Source: Deltaproteobacteria bacterium (GTDB taxonomy: Bacteria > Desulfobacterota > Desulfovibrionia > Desulfovibrionales > Desulfovibrionaceae). Taken from it: DNA of 64,000 nt. Shown one piece after another: positions 7,406 through 16,562 of the stretch (positions are counted from its first letter, which is position 1; each line of letters opens with the position of its first letter). Location of the stretch: the NCBI GenBank assembly GCA_009929215.1, contig SAAX01000003.1:1-64000 (forward strand), in the 5' to 3' direction. Both the position numbers and the translations under genes were made by a program. The notes below the pieces were generated by a model, which worked only from the letters and a program-made list of their open reading frames with translations, had not been told where the DNA came from and searched no databases.

Positions 7406-9970
7406 CTAATGATATTCGCCATTGATAAACTTGGTGGCATAGGCCTGAACAGCCGCGTCATCCACCATGAGCATATCCATCTGGCGGGTCATTATCAGGA
7501 GTCGTCCCAATTGGTCCAGGCGCGCGCACAGCTCATGCCTGGGGTATTTTTGGTAACGTGCGCGCAGTCTATCACCCGTTATCTCCACGGTAAAGCCCAG
7601 CTCTTTGAGGATAAGTCCAATGCAGTTAACGCGGCGCACGCGCTGAGTGTTGGCGGCTGCGCCGCCTGCAAATTCAAAGCGTATGTAGTTTTTGCTCAGG
7701 GTTTCACCGCACCAGCAGTCAAGAATGGCGTAGTGATAGCCCACGCGTGAAGAAAAGTTGAGGTAGCGGTCTGAAATAATGGCATAGCTGCGTTGCCCAA
7801 AGCGCGAGCAGCTCTCCTGATTGCCGCCAATGGCCGTTTGCCCCATGACAGAAAGAAAACCGCGCATGTTTACCGGCCTTGGACCGCTGGCCTGAACCGC
7901 TGGGTTGAGCATGCCCTCAATCACGCACCTGAGCGGCGTGCTCAGCACGTCGTTGGGCGTAACCTGCCGCGATTCGGGGTTACGCAGGCCGCCACCAAGG
8001 TCAATAATGTGCAGGTCTAGCGGTACAGTGCAGGTCAGCTTGCTGGCAACACCGGCGCAGTTTTCGGTAACGCGGTCTGAAATCTGGAACATCTGTGTAT
8101 AGCTTAGCTCATGCACATAGCGCATTATGTCGTGCAGCGAGGTGCAGTGGCGGGGCGTAAAGGTATCTGCGCGCGGGTCCACGAGGTGCAGGGGCAGAAT
8201 ATAGGGGGCAATGCGGCGCAAAAGCACCAGCGCCGGGCTGCTGGGCTTGGCCTGAGGGCGCACCAGCCGCAAGGTCAGTAGTTCCTGTACCTCGCCATCA
8301 AAAACTCTGCCCGACAGGGCGTCCACGGTTACCACCTGGTCTTCGGCAAGAATGCTGTTTGCTCCGGGCAGATTCATGATTGTGGGTACGCCAAATTCGC
8401 GGCAGATGGAGGCCATATGCCCAGTGAGGCTGCCTGTTTCAGCTATGATGGCCGAGGCGCGGCGCATGGCCGCCATGGCATTGGGGGATGAATGGGCCAG
8501 CAGCATAACCGCACCTTCGGGAAAGTGCGTCATGTCTTCGCCTTCGCCCACATGCACAATGGGGCCGCAGCCAACACCCCGCGCGGCCACATCTCCGCCA
8601 GAGAGCAGGGGGCGCAAGTGGCGCAGGGCCGGTGCAGAGTGCTCTTCAGATGCGTTGTCTAGCCCCATAGGGCGGGTTTGCAGCAGCACAATCTGGTCGT
8701 CTTCGTCAACGGCCCATTCCATGTCCTGCGGGTATTGGTAGTGTCGCTCCAGTTCCATGACCATTTCGGCCAGCCTGCGCACCTGATCATCGCTGAGGCA
8801 GGGCACATCTCGCAGAGCGTCGGGCACGGGCTCAAGCACATTATCCACAAGCCCGCTCTTGCTGCGGGTAAGGCGCAGCCGCACGGTTTTGCGGGCAATG
8901 GTGGCCATGGTGATCTTTTTTGTGGCGCGCGACACAAGCCACTGGTCGGGGGTTCCCGATCCGTCCACAACCATTTCGCCAAGCCCCCACAGGCCGTTGA
9001 TGACCGTAGCGTTAGAACGCAGATCTACCGGATGGCGCGAAAAAGCCACGCCAGCGGCCTTGGCCCGCACCATTTCAACGCAACACAGGCCCATGCCCGT
9101 CGCATCCAGGTCGTAGCCGTGTTCCGCGCGGTAGGTCAAAGCTCGGGGCGAAAACAGGCTGGCAACCACCCTTTTAAAGGCAGACAAAAAATCCTGGTGG
9201 GTCACGCCCAAGATGCTGCGGTACTGGCCCGCAAAAGACTGTACGCCGTCTTCAGCAATGGCGCTTGAGCGCAGGGCCACCACCACGTCCGCATCCTTGC
9301 CAAAGGCTGCGTTCCATTCGGTGTTCAGGGCCCTCACAACCTCTTTGGGAATGGGAGCTTCCAAAACAAGCTTCTCAACCTGCTGCGATATTTCCGCAAT
9401 GAGTGCGGGTTTGTCGGGGTCGATAGATTTGAGCAATTTGAAAAGATTTTTGAACAGCCCCGGCGTGCGCAGCAAAAAATAGCTGCCCGCGCGTATGGTA
9501 ATGGCAAAGCCGCGCGGCACCGGCATGGCCAGCATGTTGCGCAATTCGCCCAGATTGGCGGTTTTACCGCCCACGCTGTAGGCCATGCTTGAATCCACCT
9601 CTGAAAGAGGCAGGGTAAACTGCGGTACATCGCCAGTGGCAAGCTGGTCGAGCTCGTGCTCGATGCGCGTGGCAATGGCGTTAACGGCTGTGCCCAGCGA
9701 AAGATCGCACTGGCCAGACATTTCGCTTAGGGTCGAAGCCATGCGCTCGCAGTGAAAAATGGCACGGCGGGCCTGTTTGCGTACCTCGCTGGTTTCCATG
9801 TGCTTGTCACCGCGCAGGGTTGCGTCCAGCCCGGCCATTACACCTGCAAGATCAGCATTGGCCTGTAGCAAATCCTTAAATGAGGCATAGCGCTTGTTAA
9901 AGGCCTCCATTGCGCACTCGCGGCTCACTCGCGGGGCAATGCCAAACAGTTTTTTCAGCAGAGAGGCCAT
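7406..9970 (-). CDS. PEP-synthase-like protein with PPDK N-terminal and phosphohistidine domains and an unknown C-terminal domain
   Basis: This 854-residue protein has a helical N-terminus (1-~120). A PPDK/PpsA ATP-grasp domain follows: VGGKTANLGEL near 133, RSSAIAEDG near 233, SFAGQ, and DMEWAVDEDDQIVLLQTRP near 430. Next is a swivelling phosphohistidine domain (TGSLTGHMASICREFGVPT, His near 519). Beyond ~560 the usual PEP/pyruvate-binding TIM barrel is absent. The remaining ~290 residues show DLGGGLRNPESRQVTPNDV, FSSRVGYHYAILDCW and FEFAGGAAANTQRVRR, which I do not recognise. ATP-dependent phosphorylation of the His looks possible, but the final acceptor may not be pyruvate. The start has AAGGATG upstream. 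Confidence 0.8.
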   Translation of the reverse strand: MASLLKKLFGIAPRVSRECAMEAFNKRYASFKDLLQANADLAGVMAGLDATLRGDKHMETSEVRKQARRAIFHCERMASTLSEMSGQCDLSLGTAVNAIATRIEHELDQLATGDVPQFTLPLSEVDSSMAYSVGGKTANLGELRNMLAMPVPRGFAITIRAGSYFLLRTPGLFKNLFKLLKSIDPDKPALIAEISQQVEKLVLEAPIPKEVVRALNTEWNAAFGKDADVVVALRSSAIAEDGVQSFAGQYRSILGVTHQDFLSAFKRVVASLFSPRALTYRAEHGYDLDATGMGLCCVEMVRAKAAGVAFSRHPVDLRSNATVINGLWGLGEMVVDGSGTPDQWLVSRATKKITMATIARKTVRLRLTRSKSGLVDNVLEPVPDALRDVPCLSDDQVRRLAEMVMELERHYQYPQDMEWAVDEDDQIVLLQTRPMGLDNASEEHSAPALRHLRPLLSGGDVAARGVGCGPIVHVGEGEDMTHFPEGAVMLLAHSSPNAMAAMRRASAIIAETGSLTGHMASICREFGVPTIMNLPGANSILAEDQVVTVDALSGRVFDGEVQELLTLRLVRPQAKPSSPALVLLRRIAPYILPLHLVDPRADTFTPRHCTSLHDIMRYVHELSYTQMFQISDRVTENCAGVASKLTCTVPLDLHIIDLGGGLRNPESRQVTPNDVLSTPLRCVIEGMLNPAVQASGPRPVNMRGFLSVMGQTAIGGNQESCSRFGQRSYAIISDRYLNFSSRVGYHYAILDCWCGETLSKNYIRFEFAGGAAANTQRVRRVNCIGLILKELGFTVEITGDRLRARYQKYPRHELCARLDQLGRLLIMTRQMDMLMVDDAAVQAYATKFINGEYH

Positions 9971-10067
9971 GCGTTCATCCTTGGTTGCAGTTTGCCATCA
10001 TAACCCTGAATCGGTGATGCCAAACGCCAGCGCACTGCCGCCAAGTAGCCTGTTGGTTGTGCTGGCG

Positions 10068-12767
10068 TTACCTGCCAATGACCACATACCGCTGCGCCGG
10101 GCCTCGCCCTTCCTTACGAACCAGCCCTTGCTGAACCAGCAATTGCAGATCGTATTGGGCGGTGCGCATGGAAATATCCTTGCCTGCCAGGGTTTGATAT
10201 TCCTGTCGGCTGATACTGCCTGCGGCGGCAATGGTCGGCCACGCGTCGATGATGCGGCGATTGAGTTTTTCTGCCGCGCTGAGCCCATGCAGCATGTCGC
10301 CTTGCTGGATGGCGGGGGCAGGCTGTTGCCCGGGCGCTGCAAATTCGCTCAACTCCTGCAAGCCCGCTGTTTCAGCGGGCTGATCTGGCTGCCTGTCTGC
10401 CCACTTGTCTGGTAGACCATTTGCCCTTGCGCCGGAATCTGCCGGAGGGGTAGAACAGTTGCCCGGATCGCAGGGGGTAGCCTGCGGATTGCGCGAATCC
10501 AGCACTGGGGTTGCGATATTTTCACCCTGTATTGCTTCGCCCGCCCCCTGAATTGCGTGACCTAGCTGAATATCTTCTGCAAGAAGAATGCCGCCTTCGC
10601 AAAAAGTGAGCGCCCTTGTGAGGGTGTTTTTGAGCTCGCGAACATTCCCGGGCCAGTCGTAGTCCATCAGCTTTGCCATGGCTCCCTTGCTGATCTGTGG
10701 CATGACCGAGGGCAGGGCAGCGGCAGAGACGCCAGCCTCGGCCTTGAGCCGGGCCTTGGCCTTGAGTGCCTCTGAGAGAAAATACACCGTGAGCGAAGGA
10801 ATGTCAGACTTGCGGTCGCGCAAGGGCGGCGTGTTGATGGTGATGACCGCCAGGCGATAGTACAGATCTTCGCGGAACGAGCCCCTTTGGGCGTCGTCGA
10901 TCAACGAGGCGTTGGTGGCCGCGATAATACGCGTGTCAAAGGGCACATCTTCGTCACTGCCAAGCGGGCGCATGCGGCGGGTAGAGAGCGCCCGCAGCAA
11001 AGCCTGCTGCACCTTGGGAGCAGCGTTGCCCACCTCGTCAAGCATGAGCGTTCCGCCTTGTGCCGTTAAAAAAGCCCCCTTGCGCGGGGCCCGCGCCTCG
11101 GTAAAAGCCCCTTTCACATGGCCAAAAAGGGTATCCATAAGCAAATTCTCGTCCAGCGCTCCACAATTGATGGTGATAAACGGCCCCGCGCTTCTGGCGC
11201 TGAGCCTGTGGATTGCCTCGGACACCAGTTCCTTGCCCGTACCCGTTTCACCCACCACCAGCACATCAGCCATTACCTGCGAAGCTTTGCGCACATTGTC
11301 GCACAGGGTAAGCATGGTGGATGACGTGCCAATAAGGCCGTTGACGGGCAGGTCTTCGGGATGGGGCAGGTCTGGCACTGGTTCGCGCAGTGCCAGGGCG
11401 TCGTCTTCTGCTGCCCGCTGGCGGCGGGCCTCTGCGGCATGACGTAAGCGGTCCAGCAGGGTGTTTATGCCGCCCCTGAGCCGTTCAAGTTCGCGCGGCA
11501 TCTGTGGCAATTCAAGGTTGCCGTCTTCGCCTGCTGTGTTGCGGAGTTCAAGTTCGTCCGTGATGGCATTGAGCGAACGGCTTGTCTGGCGTGCCAGCCA
11601 CCACAGGCTCAGGCCCAGCAGCAGTGTGCCGCCAACAAACGCACCTATATATATGCCCATGAGCTGCACGCCTGTGCGGGTGGTGGTAAAACTGGTGTCC
11701 AGCACTGCCAGCCCGCCCAGAACAACAGAGTCCTCCTGCGAAATTGGACTAAAGAAAACAGGTACATAGCTCACCCTCTCAACGCGCATCTGGCTGTTGC
11801 TCCACAGCGTGGTGTTTTCTGCAAGGGCAATCTGTCCATTTTTGCCATCCTGAACGTCGGATACCATGTTCCAGTAATTGAGGTGTTCCGGGCCAGGCCG
11901 AAATGCCGTGTTGAACCCCGGCCTGCCAAAATCGCCGGAAAAACCGGCCCGCACCGCGTCTGTTGCCAGGCTGCGCTGGGGCAAACCAGCGTCTGGAACT
12001 TCAGACTGAAAAAGCATCCAGCCGTCGCGGTCAAAAAAAAGCGTGCGCACGCGTACGTCTGTGCCAGCGGCGGCAATGGGGGCATTGGGGGCAGAGTAGG
12101 CCGAAACTATGTCGCGAAGTTCCCGCAAATCCAGCGAGAGCATCAGGTAGCCCACAAAAGAGCCATCCGCGTCTTGCACCGGGGTAGAAAAGCGCAGCAC
12201 ATGCAGGGAGATATTTTGAGTGCCGCCCTTAACAGGAACCATAGAGTAGGTGACTTCTACTGGCTGCGCAACGCTCACATGCCCAATACGGTGCTCACCG
12301 GCAATGCCGTGGAAGGGGCCAGTAGGGCTGGCCAGAGCTTGGCGCATGGGCACATTGACGATTTCACCATCAGAATTGACCAGCAGGTAGCGCTTGTCGG
12401 GGGTAAGACCTTCAAAGGCAAGCTCCCTATAGCGTAAGCCCCCGGCCTTGGCGCGAAATTTGAGCCGGTTGGTCATTTCGCTCTGTTCCATGGAGCCAGC
12501 CGCGAGGATAAGCAGCTGATTGCGCGTTTCTTCAAGCGCCTGCTCCAGTGCAAGGCGCATGGCCTGTGACTGGAGCTGTGCATTGCGCGCAATTGCGCGA
12601 TCGAGAATGCCCTCAATGCTGCTGCCGGTAGCCGTAAAAATAATCAGCAATACCAGGGCTAAAACCGGTAGCCCAAGCATGAGCATGCGGCTTGCCAGGC
12701 TGCGATTCATGAAGAAGGTAGCGAACTCGATGGAGTTGCCCTGGGGAAGTGTTCTGTGTAAGCGCAT
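10068..12767 (-). CDS. Membrane-anchored sigma-54-dependent transcriptional activator
   Basis: From the chosen start (AGGGGAT five bases upstream) the protein has 899 residues. A membrane segment (about 28-48), a ~330-residue periplasmic sensor region and a second segment (about 350-370) resemble a Cache-type receptor. A sigma-54 AAA+ domain follows, with Walker A GETGTGKE near 505-512. The sigma-54 contact loop reads GAFTEA (near 552) instead of GAFTGA. The C-terminus lacks a recognisable Fis-type helix. It carries a winged-helix-like stretch (SISRQEYQTLAGKDISMRTAQYDLQLLVQQGLVRK) after a long Pro/Gln-rich linker. The gene is divergent from an operon with a -24/-12 promoter, its likely target. 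Confidence 0.85.
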   Translation of the reverse strand: MRLHRTLPQGNSIEFATFFMNRSLASRMLMLGLPVLALVLLIIFTATGSSIEGILDRAIARNAQLQSQAMRLALEQALEETRNQLLILAAGSMEQSEMTNRLKFRAKAGGLRYRELAFEGLTPDKRYLLVNSDGEIVNVPMRQALASPTGPFHGIAGEHRIGHVSVAQPVEVTYSMVPVKGGTQNISLHVLRFSTPVQDADGSFVGYLMLSLDLRELRDIVSAYSAPNAPIAAAGTDVRVRTLFFDRDGWMLFQSEVPDAGLPQRSLATDAVRAGFSGDFGRPGFNTAFRPGPEHLNYWNMVSDVQDGKNGQIALAENTTLWSNSQMRVERVSYVPVFFSPISQEDSVVLGGLAVLDTSFTTTRTGVQLMGIYIGAFVGGTLLLGLSLWWLARQTSRSLNAITDELELRNTAGEDGNLELPQMPRELERLRGGINTLLDRLRHAAEARRQRAAEDDALALREPVPDLPHPEDLPVNGLIGTSSTMLTLCDNVRKASQVMADVLVVGETGTGKELVSEAIHRLSARSAGPFITINCGALDENLLMDTLFGHVKGAFTEARAPRKGAFLTAQGGTLMLDEVGNAAPKVQQALLRALSTRRMRPLGSDEDVPFDTRIIAATNASLIDDAQRGSFREDLYYRLAVITINTPPLRDRKSDIPSLTVYFLSEALKAKARLKAEAGVSAAALPSVMPQISKGAMAKLMDYDWPGNVRELKNTLTRALTFCEGGILLAEDIQLGHAIQGAGEAIQGENIATPVLDSRNPQATPCDPGNCSTPPADSGARANGLPDKWADRQPDQPAETAGLQELSEFAAPGQQPAPAIQQGDMLHGLSAAEKLNRRIIDAWPTIAAAGSISRQEYQTLAGKDISMRTAQYDLQLLVQQGLVRKEGRGPAQRYVVIGR

Positions 12768-12894
12768 GGTGATCCCCTGATTTGTGCAAAAAAGCGCAAT
12801 CCTGGAGATGATTGTAAAAAACATTCCCGTCCGTGACAAGATTTTTCGCGCAAAAAATGGAAAAAAGGCGCAATTACAGGCAAAAATCATGCAA

Positions 12895-12910
12895 TGGCAC
12901 AGGCTTTGCT
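12895..12910 (+). promoter_or_regulatory. Sigma-54 (-24/-12) promoter
   Basis: TGGCACAGGCTTTGCT matches the sigma-54 consensus TGGCAC-N5-TTGCW. The invariant GG (12896-12897) and GC (12908-12909) are exactly 10 bases apart. It points toward the operon starting at 13027, and a sigma-54 activator is encoded divergently at 12767. Confidence 0.88.
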
Positions 12911-13026
12911 ATAGCTTTCACATTCGAGGCAACAAGGCGAGCCATCCTTGGTTCTGGGAGAGCTCGCATAGTGGATGACTGGCACTGTGGATGAGTGGAG
13001 ATGTCAACATTGACGAGGAGGAAGTT

Positions 13027-13332
13027 ATGAAAAAGATGCAAAGGCTCTGGACATGGCTTGCGGGCTGCGCGCTGATGGTAGCGGCATTACCGGGTATGGC
13101 CCTGGCCGCTGGCGGCGGCAAGGTTGCTAACGTGGTTGTGGTAGCCGACACGCGCAAGCTTGACGGTATACTGTATTGGTGGGCTGAAATGTACAACGAA
13201 AGCCACTTCTTTTTTGCAATTCTGACCATGGCCATCATCCCTGTAGTGGGTTGCATACTTGGCTGGCTGGCAGACATTGTCATGACCCACATGGGCATCG
13301 ACCTCAGGCACCGCGAACTTTCCGAGAAGTAG
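13027..13332 (+). CDS. Small secreted/membrane protein preceding the TauE/SafE permease
   Basis: This 101-residue protein has a cleavable-looking signal (ending GMALA) and one further membrane segment (HFFFAILTMAIIPVVGCILGWLADIV, in two parts), then a short charged tail. It resembles small proteins that sit next to TauE/SafE permeases in Desulfovibrio; I recall the family name DVU0150, but could not check it. The start at 13027 has GAGGAGGAA upstream and is preferred to 12991. First gene of the sigma-54-driven operon, 16 bases before the permease. It may be an accessory subunit. Confidence 0.75.
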   Translation: MKKMQRLWTWLAGCALMVAALPGMALAAGGGKVANVVVVADTRKLDGILYWWAEMYNESHFFFAILTMAIIPVVGCILGWLADIVMTHMGIDLRHRELSEK

Positions 13333-13348
13333 AAGGAAGGAGGCAAAT

Positions 13349-14413
13349 ATGGACTGGTTGTATATTTTGATGCCCATTTCCGGCGTGTTCATTTTCTGGC
13401 CGGGCCTCGTTATTCTTGGGTTGGGCGTGGGTATTATCGGCGGCTTTTTCGGCATGGGCGGCGCGTGGATGGTTACCCCCGGCCTGAACATTCTCGGTTT
13501 CCCCATGGCCTTTGCCATTGGTACAGACGTTGCGCAGATGGCGGGTAAATCGCTTATCTCCACCATGCGTCACGGCAAGTTTGGTAATGTTGACTACGGC
13601 TTGGGTCTGACCATGCTGGTTGGTACCATCGTGGGCGTCGAAGTCGGCGCGCAGATGGTCATGTGGCTGGAACGCCTGGGCTCTGTTGATAAGGTCGTGC
13701 GCTGGCTGTATGTGGTGCTGCTTGTGTTGCTGGCTTGGCTTGTATTTCATGATATCGCCGCCCGTCGCAAGAAGGAACGCGAAGCCAAGGCCCAGAACAA
13801 GGAACTTGACCAGACTGTCACCGGCGTTGACTGGGCCTCGCGCCTGCACGCCATCAAGATTCCGCCCATGTTCCACTTCAAGCAGGCCAACATCACCTGC
13901 TCTGCATGGCTGCCCATCTTCGTCAGCTTCTTCACCGGCTGGCTGGCTGGTATCCTCGGCATCGGCGGCGGTCTTATCCGCATGCCCGCCCTGGTGTATC
14001 TTGTGGGCTGCCCCACCCATCTGGCGGTGGGTACGGACCTCTTTGAAGTCGCCATCTCCGGCCTCTACGGCACGGCTTCGTACGCATACAAGGGCCGCGT
14101 GGAACTGCTTGCCGCCCTCGTTATGCTGTGCGGCGCTGCCATCGGCGCGCAGATCGGCGTTGTCGCCACCAAGTATGTGAAGGGTTACGGCATCCGCTTT
14201 GTGTTCGGCCTGGCCGTTCTGGGCTGCCTGGTTTCGGTTCTTTGCAAGCTGATTGAAGCTGAATTCCCGGCTTGGGGCTGGCTGCTTGGTCCGGCTGCTA
14301 CCATCGACGTGCTTGGCTTCGTGACCGCTATCTCCCTTTACATCACCGTCAAGATGGTTCAGGGCGCCAAGGCGGAAATTGCCGCCAAGAAGAATCAGCC
14401 CGCAACCAACTAA
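13349..14413 (+). CDS. TauE/SafE family anion permease
   Basis: This 354-residue membrane protein has two repeats typical of the TauE/SafE (TSUP) family. The Gly-rich signatures GIIGGFFGMGGAWMVTPGLNILG (two parts, about residues 28-50) and GWLAGILGIGGGLIRMPALVYL (two parts, about 195-216) start the two halves. Family members export or import sulfite, sulfonates, sulfoacetate or similar anions. A charged cytoplasmic loop (RRKKEREAKAQNKELDQ) lies between the halves. It is preceded by GAAGGAGG. The substrate is not evident, but the sigma-54 promoter and receptor-type activator suggest induction by an external ligand. Confidence 0.88.
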   Translation: MDWLYILMPISGVFIFWPGLVILGLGVGIIGGFFGMGGAWMVTPGLNILGFPMAFAIGTDVAQMAGKSLISTMRHGKFGNVDYGLGLTMLVGTIVGVEVGAQMVMWLERLGSVDKVVRWLYVVLLVLLAWLVFHDIAARRKKEREAKAQNKELDQTVTGVDWASRLHAIKIPPMFHFKQANITCSAWLPIFVSFFTGWLAGILGIGGGLIRMPALVYLVGCPTHLAVGTDLFEVAISGLYGTASYAYKGRVELLAALVMLCGAAIGAQIGVVATKYVKGYGIRFVFGLAVLGCLVSVLCKLIEAEFPAWGWLLGPAATIDVLGFVTAISLYITVKMVQGAKAEIAAKKNQPATN

Positions 14414-14426
14414 GAGGAGACACGCC

Positions 14427-15023
14427 ATGAAGATTCGTAATCTGGTACTGATGCTGGCGATGGCCTTCTCGGTCGCACTGCTTACGGGCTGCAACTTTGA
14501 CGGAGGCGTTGAGCAGGGACGTTGCGTGGCCTTTGATGCCAACGCCAAAACCCTCACCATAGTGGTGGACGTAACCCATGACCAGTTTAATCCGCACTAC
14601 AGTGGCGGCACGCATACCTTCAAGTTGCCCGTTGACCAGCAGGATATGGGCCCAGTGCCCACCCCGGGCGGCCGCCTGATGATCGATACTGCCAAGAACA
14701 TGGTGCTCGTGTACGACCAAAAGTCCAACAGTGTGCGCGAAATCCCTGTGCAGTTCACCGATGTGGAAAAGAACGTTGGCCCCAACCATCCCAAGGTCAA
14801 GGGCAAGACCTTCCCCATGATCGACAAGGAACAGCAGACCGTGACCGTGTATTCTGGCCGCCAGAAGGCATTGATCACCTTTAAGGTTCCTGCTGAAGCT
14901 CAGGACTTCCCGCCCTACATGTGGACTGCTGGCGACGAAATGCGCATCGCCTTCCGCAATGCCGACAAGGCACAGGCCATGCGTATCATGAACGTGAGCA
15001 AGACCAATATCTTCAAGAAGTAA
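14427..15023 (+). CDS. Lipoprotein of the permease operon (DUF4881-like)
   Basis: This 198-residue protein has a lipoprotein signal with lipobox LLTGC, so it should be anchored in the membrane and face the periplasm. The mature part is probably a beta-rich domain. I associate it with DUF4881, a Desulfovibrio family of unknown function, from memory only. The start at 14427 is supported by AAGAGGAG. It follows the permease by 13 bases and could be a ligand-binding or accessory component. Confidence 0.75.
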   Translation: MKIRNLVLMLAMAFSVALLTGCNFDGGVEQGRCVAFDANAKTLTIVVDVTHDQFNPHYSGGTHTFKLPVDQQDMGPVPTPGGRLMIDTAKNMVLVYDQKSNSVREIPVQFTDVEKNVGPNHPKVKGKTFPMIDKEQQTVTVYSGRQKALITFKVPAEAQDFPPYMWTAGDEMRIAFRNADKAQAMRIMNVSKTNIFKK

Positions 15024-15051
15024 ACCCAAAGGGTGACTACCCCCACCCTGC

Positions 15052-15083
15052 GCGCTGGAGCGGTATCTGCGCCGCTCCAGCGC
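15052..15083 (+). repeat. Intra-operon 12-bp hairpin
   Basis: GCGCTGGAGCGG pairs perfectly with CCGCTCCAGCGC around an 8-base loop. No T-run follows, so it is more likely an mRNA-stabilising or attenuating structure after the lipoprotein gene than a full terminator. Confidence 0.6.
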
Positions 15084-15121
15084 ACCTCCCCGGAGTGGGG
15101 CAAAAACTTGGGAGAGCACAG

Positions 15122-15433
15122 ATGAACAGCTACCGTCAGACCCTTTATTCAAGCATTATCAGAGTGGCAGCCAACATTATAATGGTGGCAGCCGTTTTTG
15201 TGGGCATGTATCAGTCGGCCCACAGTGCAGGGGACTCGGAACTGGTATTTTGCGCATGGTTCTTTGGCATCACCGTGCCCGTGTGGGCGGGAGCCTTTTG
15301 GCTGACCAGAAGGGTACGGCAGAAGTATCCTGCGGAGTTCCAGAGCCTTATTGAACTGCCTCGGCTTGGGCAGCGGCTGGTAACCTGGAATGTGGCCGAA
15401 GAATCCGTGTGTCCTGTGCTTGTGCGCAGATAG
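15122..15433 (+). CDS. Small membrane protein, unknown function
   Basis: This 103-residue protein has two membrane segments (about 13-30 and 42-60) and a basic C-terminal part. GGGAGAGCAC precedes the ATG. I do not recognise the family. Its position between the lipoprotein and the next membrane protein, on the same strand with short gaps, makes it part of the sigma-54 operon. Confidence 0.65.
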   Translation: MNSYRQTLYSSIIRVAANIIMVAAVFVGMYQSAHSAGDSELVFCAWFFGITVPVWAGAFWLTRRVRQKYPAEFQSLIELPRLGQRLVTWNVAEESVCPVLVRR

Positions 15434-15487
15434 GCTAAAAATATGTCGTGCGTGATGACCACCCCACAGGCAAGCAGGAAGGAACCC

Positions 15488-16390
15488 ATGGGTGATTTTG
15501 TTAACTCCAGGGGATGGCAAAACTGCCTTCAAACCCGCATGCGGCAACGCTTTTGGGGAGCGCTCTGCGCATTGCTGATGGTTTTTGTCATGCTGGGTAT
15601 GTTTGACGGACTGCAAGGTCTGGCTCGGTCTGGCGCCGATGTTATTGAAGTGCTGCCCGGCGGGAGCGCGGCAATCTCTGGCCCGCTGACCATCAAAAAT
15701 CCTGTAAACAGCGACCTCAAGGCGCAGTTTACCCCCGAAAGTTCCGCCCTTGTTTATGATCTGGAAGGCTTTTTTTCTGGTTACTGGTTTGGCAACGGCA
15801 TGTGGCGCGCTGCCGTGCGCGCCGATGCGTATGCCCAGCCCGGGGAATACAGCCTTAAAGTTGTTTTCAGGGGTGCACCCGCCAGCACCACGCAAAATTA
15901 CAAGATTACAGTGCATGCCAACGATACTGCCATGCGCGCCGCCTCTACCTCATACTTGCGGCGCATTACTGGCTACAACCCCTTTGTACTTGCTGCTGGC
16001 TGCTGCGGCTTGGCCCTGCTGGTTGGTGTGGTAGTGTACCGTCTGGGTTGCAGCTACATTCGCCAGCTCACAACTCTCGGCTGCGGCGAGATCGTGCGTG
16101 TGCAGCCTCAATCGGGCAACGGTGCGCAAGCCCAGCCCGGTCACATCTGGTGTACGCTTTACGGTCTGCGCGCGCCTGCGGCTGGTACGCTGTGCGCAGT
16201 GTACGATGACCAGGGGGCACAGATTGGTTTGGCCCGTGCGGCCGAGGCCAACAAGGGTACGCTTGAACTGAATTTCGACTCGTTGTCCAGCCCGGCGGCA
16301 GAAGCCGGTGCAGCTTCTAACGCCGTTCGCCCCGGCTGCCTTGTCCAATTGCGGCCCCCCAAACCGCTCTCCTCCGGATTAGCCAGATAG
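15488..16390 (+). CDS. Membrane protein with large extracytoplasmic domain, unknown function
   Basis: From the start at 15488 (AAGGAA upstream) the protein has 300 residues. One membrane segment lies near 20-40, a ~120-residue extracytoplasmic domain follows, then a second segment (LAAGCCGLALLVGVVVYRLG) and a ~110-residue C-terminal domain. No catalytic motif is visible. It is the last gene of the TauE operon and is closed by a terminator. Confidence 0.65.
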   Translation: MGDFVNSRGWQNCLQTRMRQRFWGALCALLMVFVMLGMFDGLQGLARSGADVIEVLPGGSAAISGPLTIKNPVNSDLKAQFTPESSALVYDLEGFFSGYWFGNGMWRAAVRADAYAQPGEYSLKVVFRGAPASTTQNYKITVHANDTAMRAASTSYLRRITGYNPFVLAAGCCGLALLVGVVVYRLGCSYIRQLTTLGCGEIVRVQPQSGNGAQAQPGHIWCTLYGLRAPAAGTLCAVYDDQGAQIGLARAAEANKGTLELNFDSLSSPAAEAGAASNAVRPGCLVQLRPPKPLSSGLAR

Positions 16391-16407
16391 GCCGAACGGT
16401 CACCCAA

Positions 16408-16453
16408 GCGGCATGCACTTGGCGCGTCACCTGTGCATGCCGCATTTTTTTTT
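16408..16453 (+). terminator. Terminator of the TauE/lipoprotein operon
   Basis: An 11-bp perfect stem (GCGGCATGCAC with GTGCATGCCGC) is followed by A and nine T residues. Confidence 0.9.
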
Positions 16454-16562
16454 GCCCGCCGCATTCATCCCGCCTTGCCGCTCTTGCCGCCTGCTTTGGC
16501 ATAAGCTATGCTTATTCCGTTGCATATGCCCCTGAAGGGCTCAAACCAAGGCGGAATTTTTC

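Noticed and set aside
13304-14560. Long minus-strand open frame opposite the TauE/SafE permease
   Set aside because: It lies antisense to a clear membrane permease, has no ribosome binding site and has the His/Asn/Gln-rich composition typical of antisense frames in GC-rich genes.
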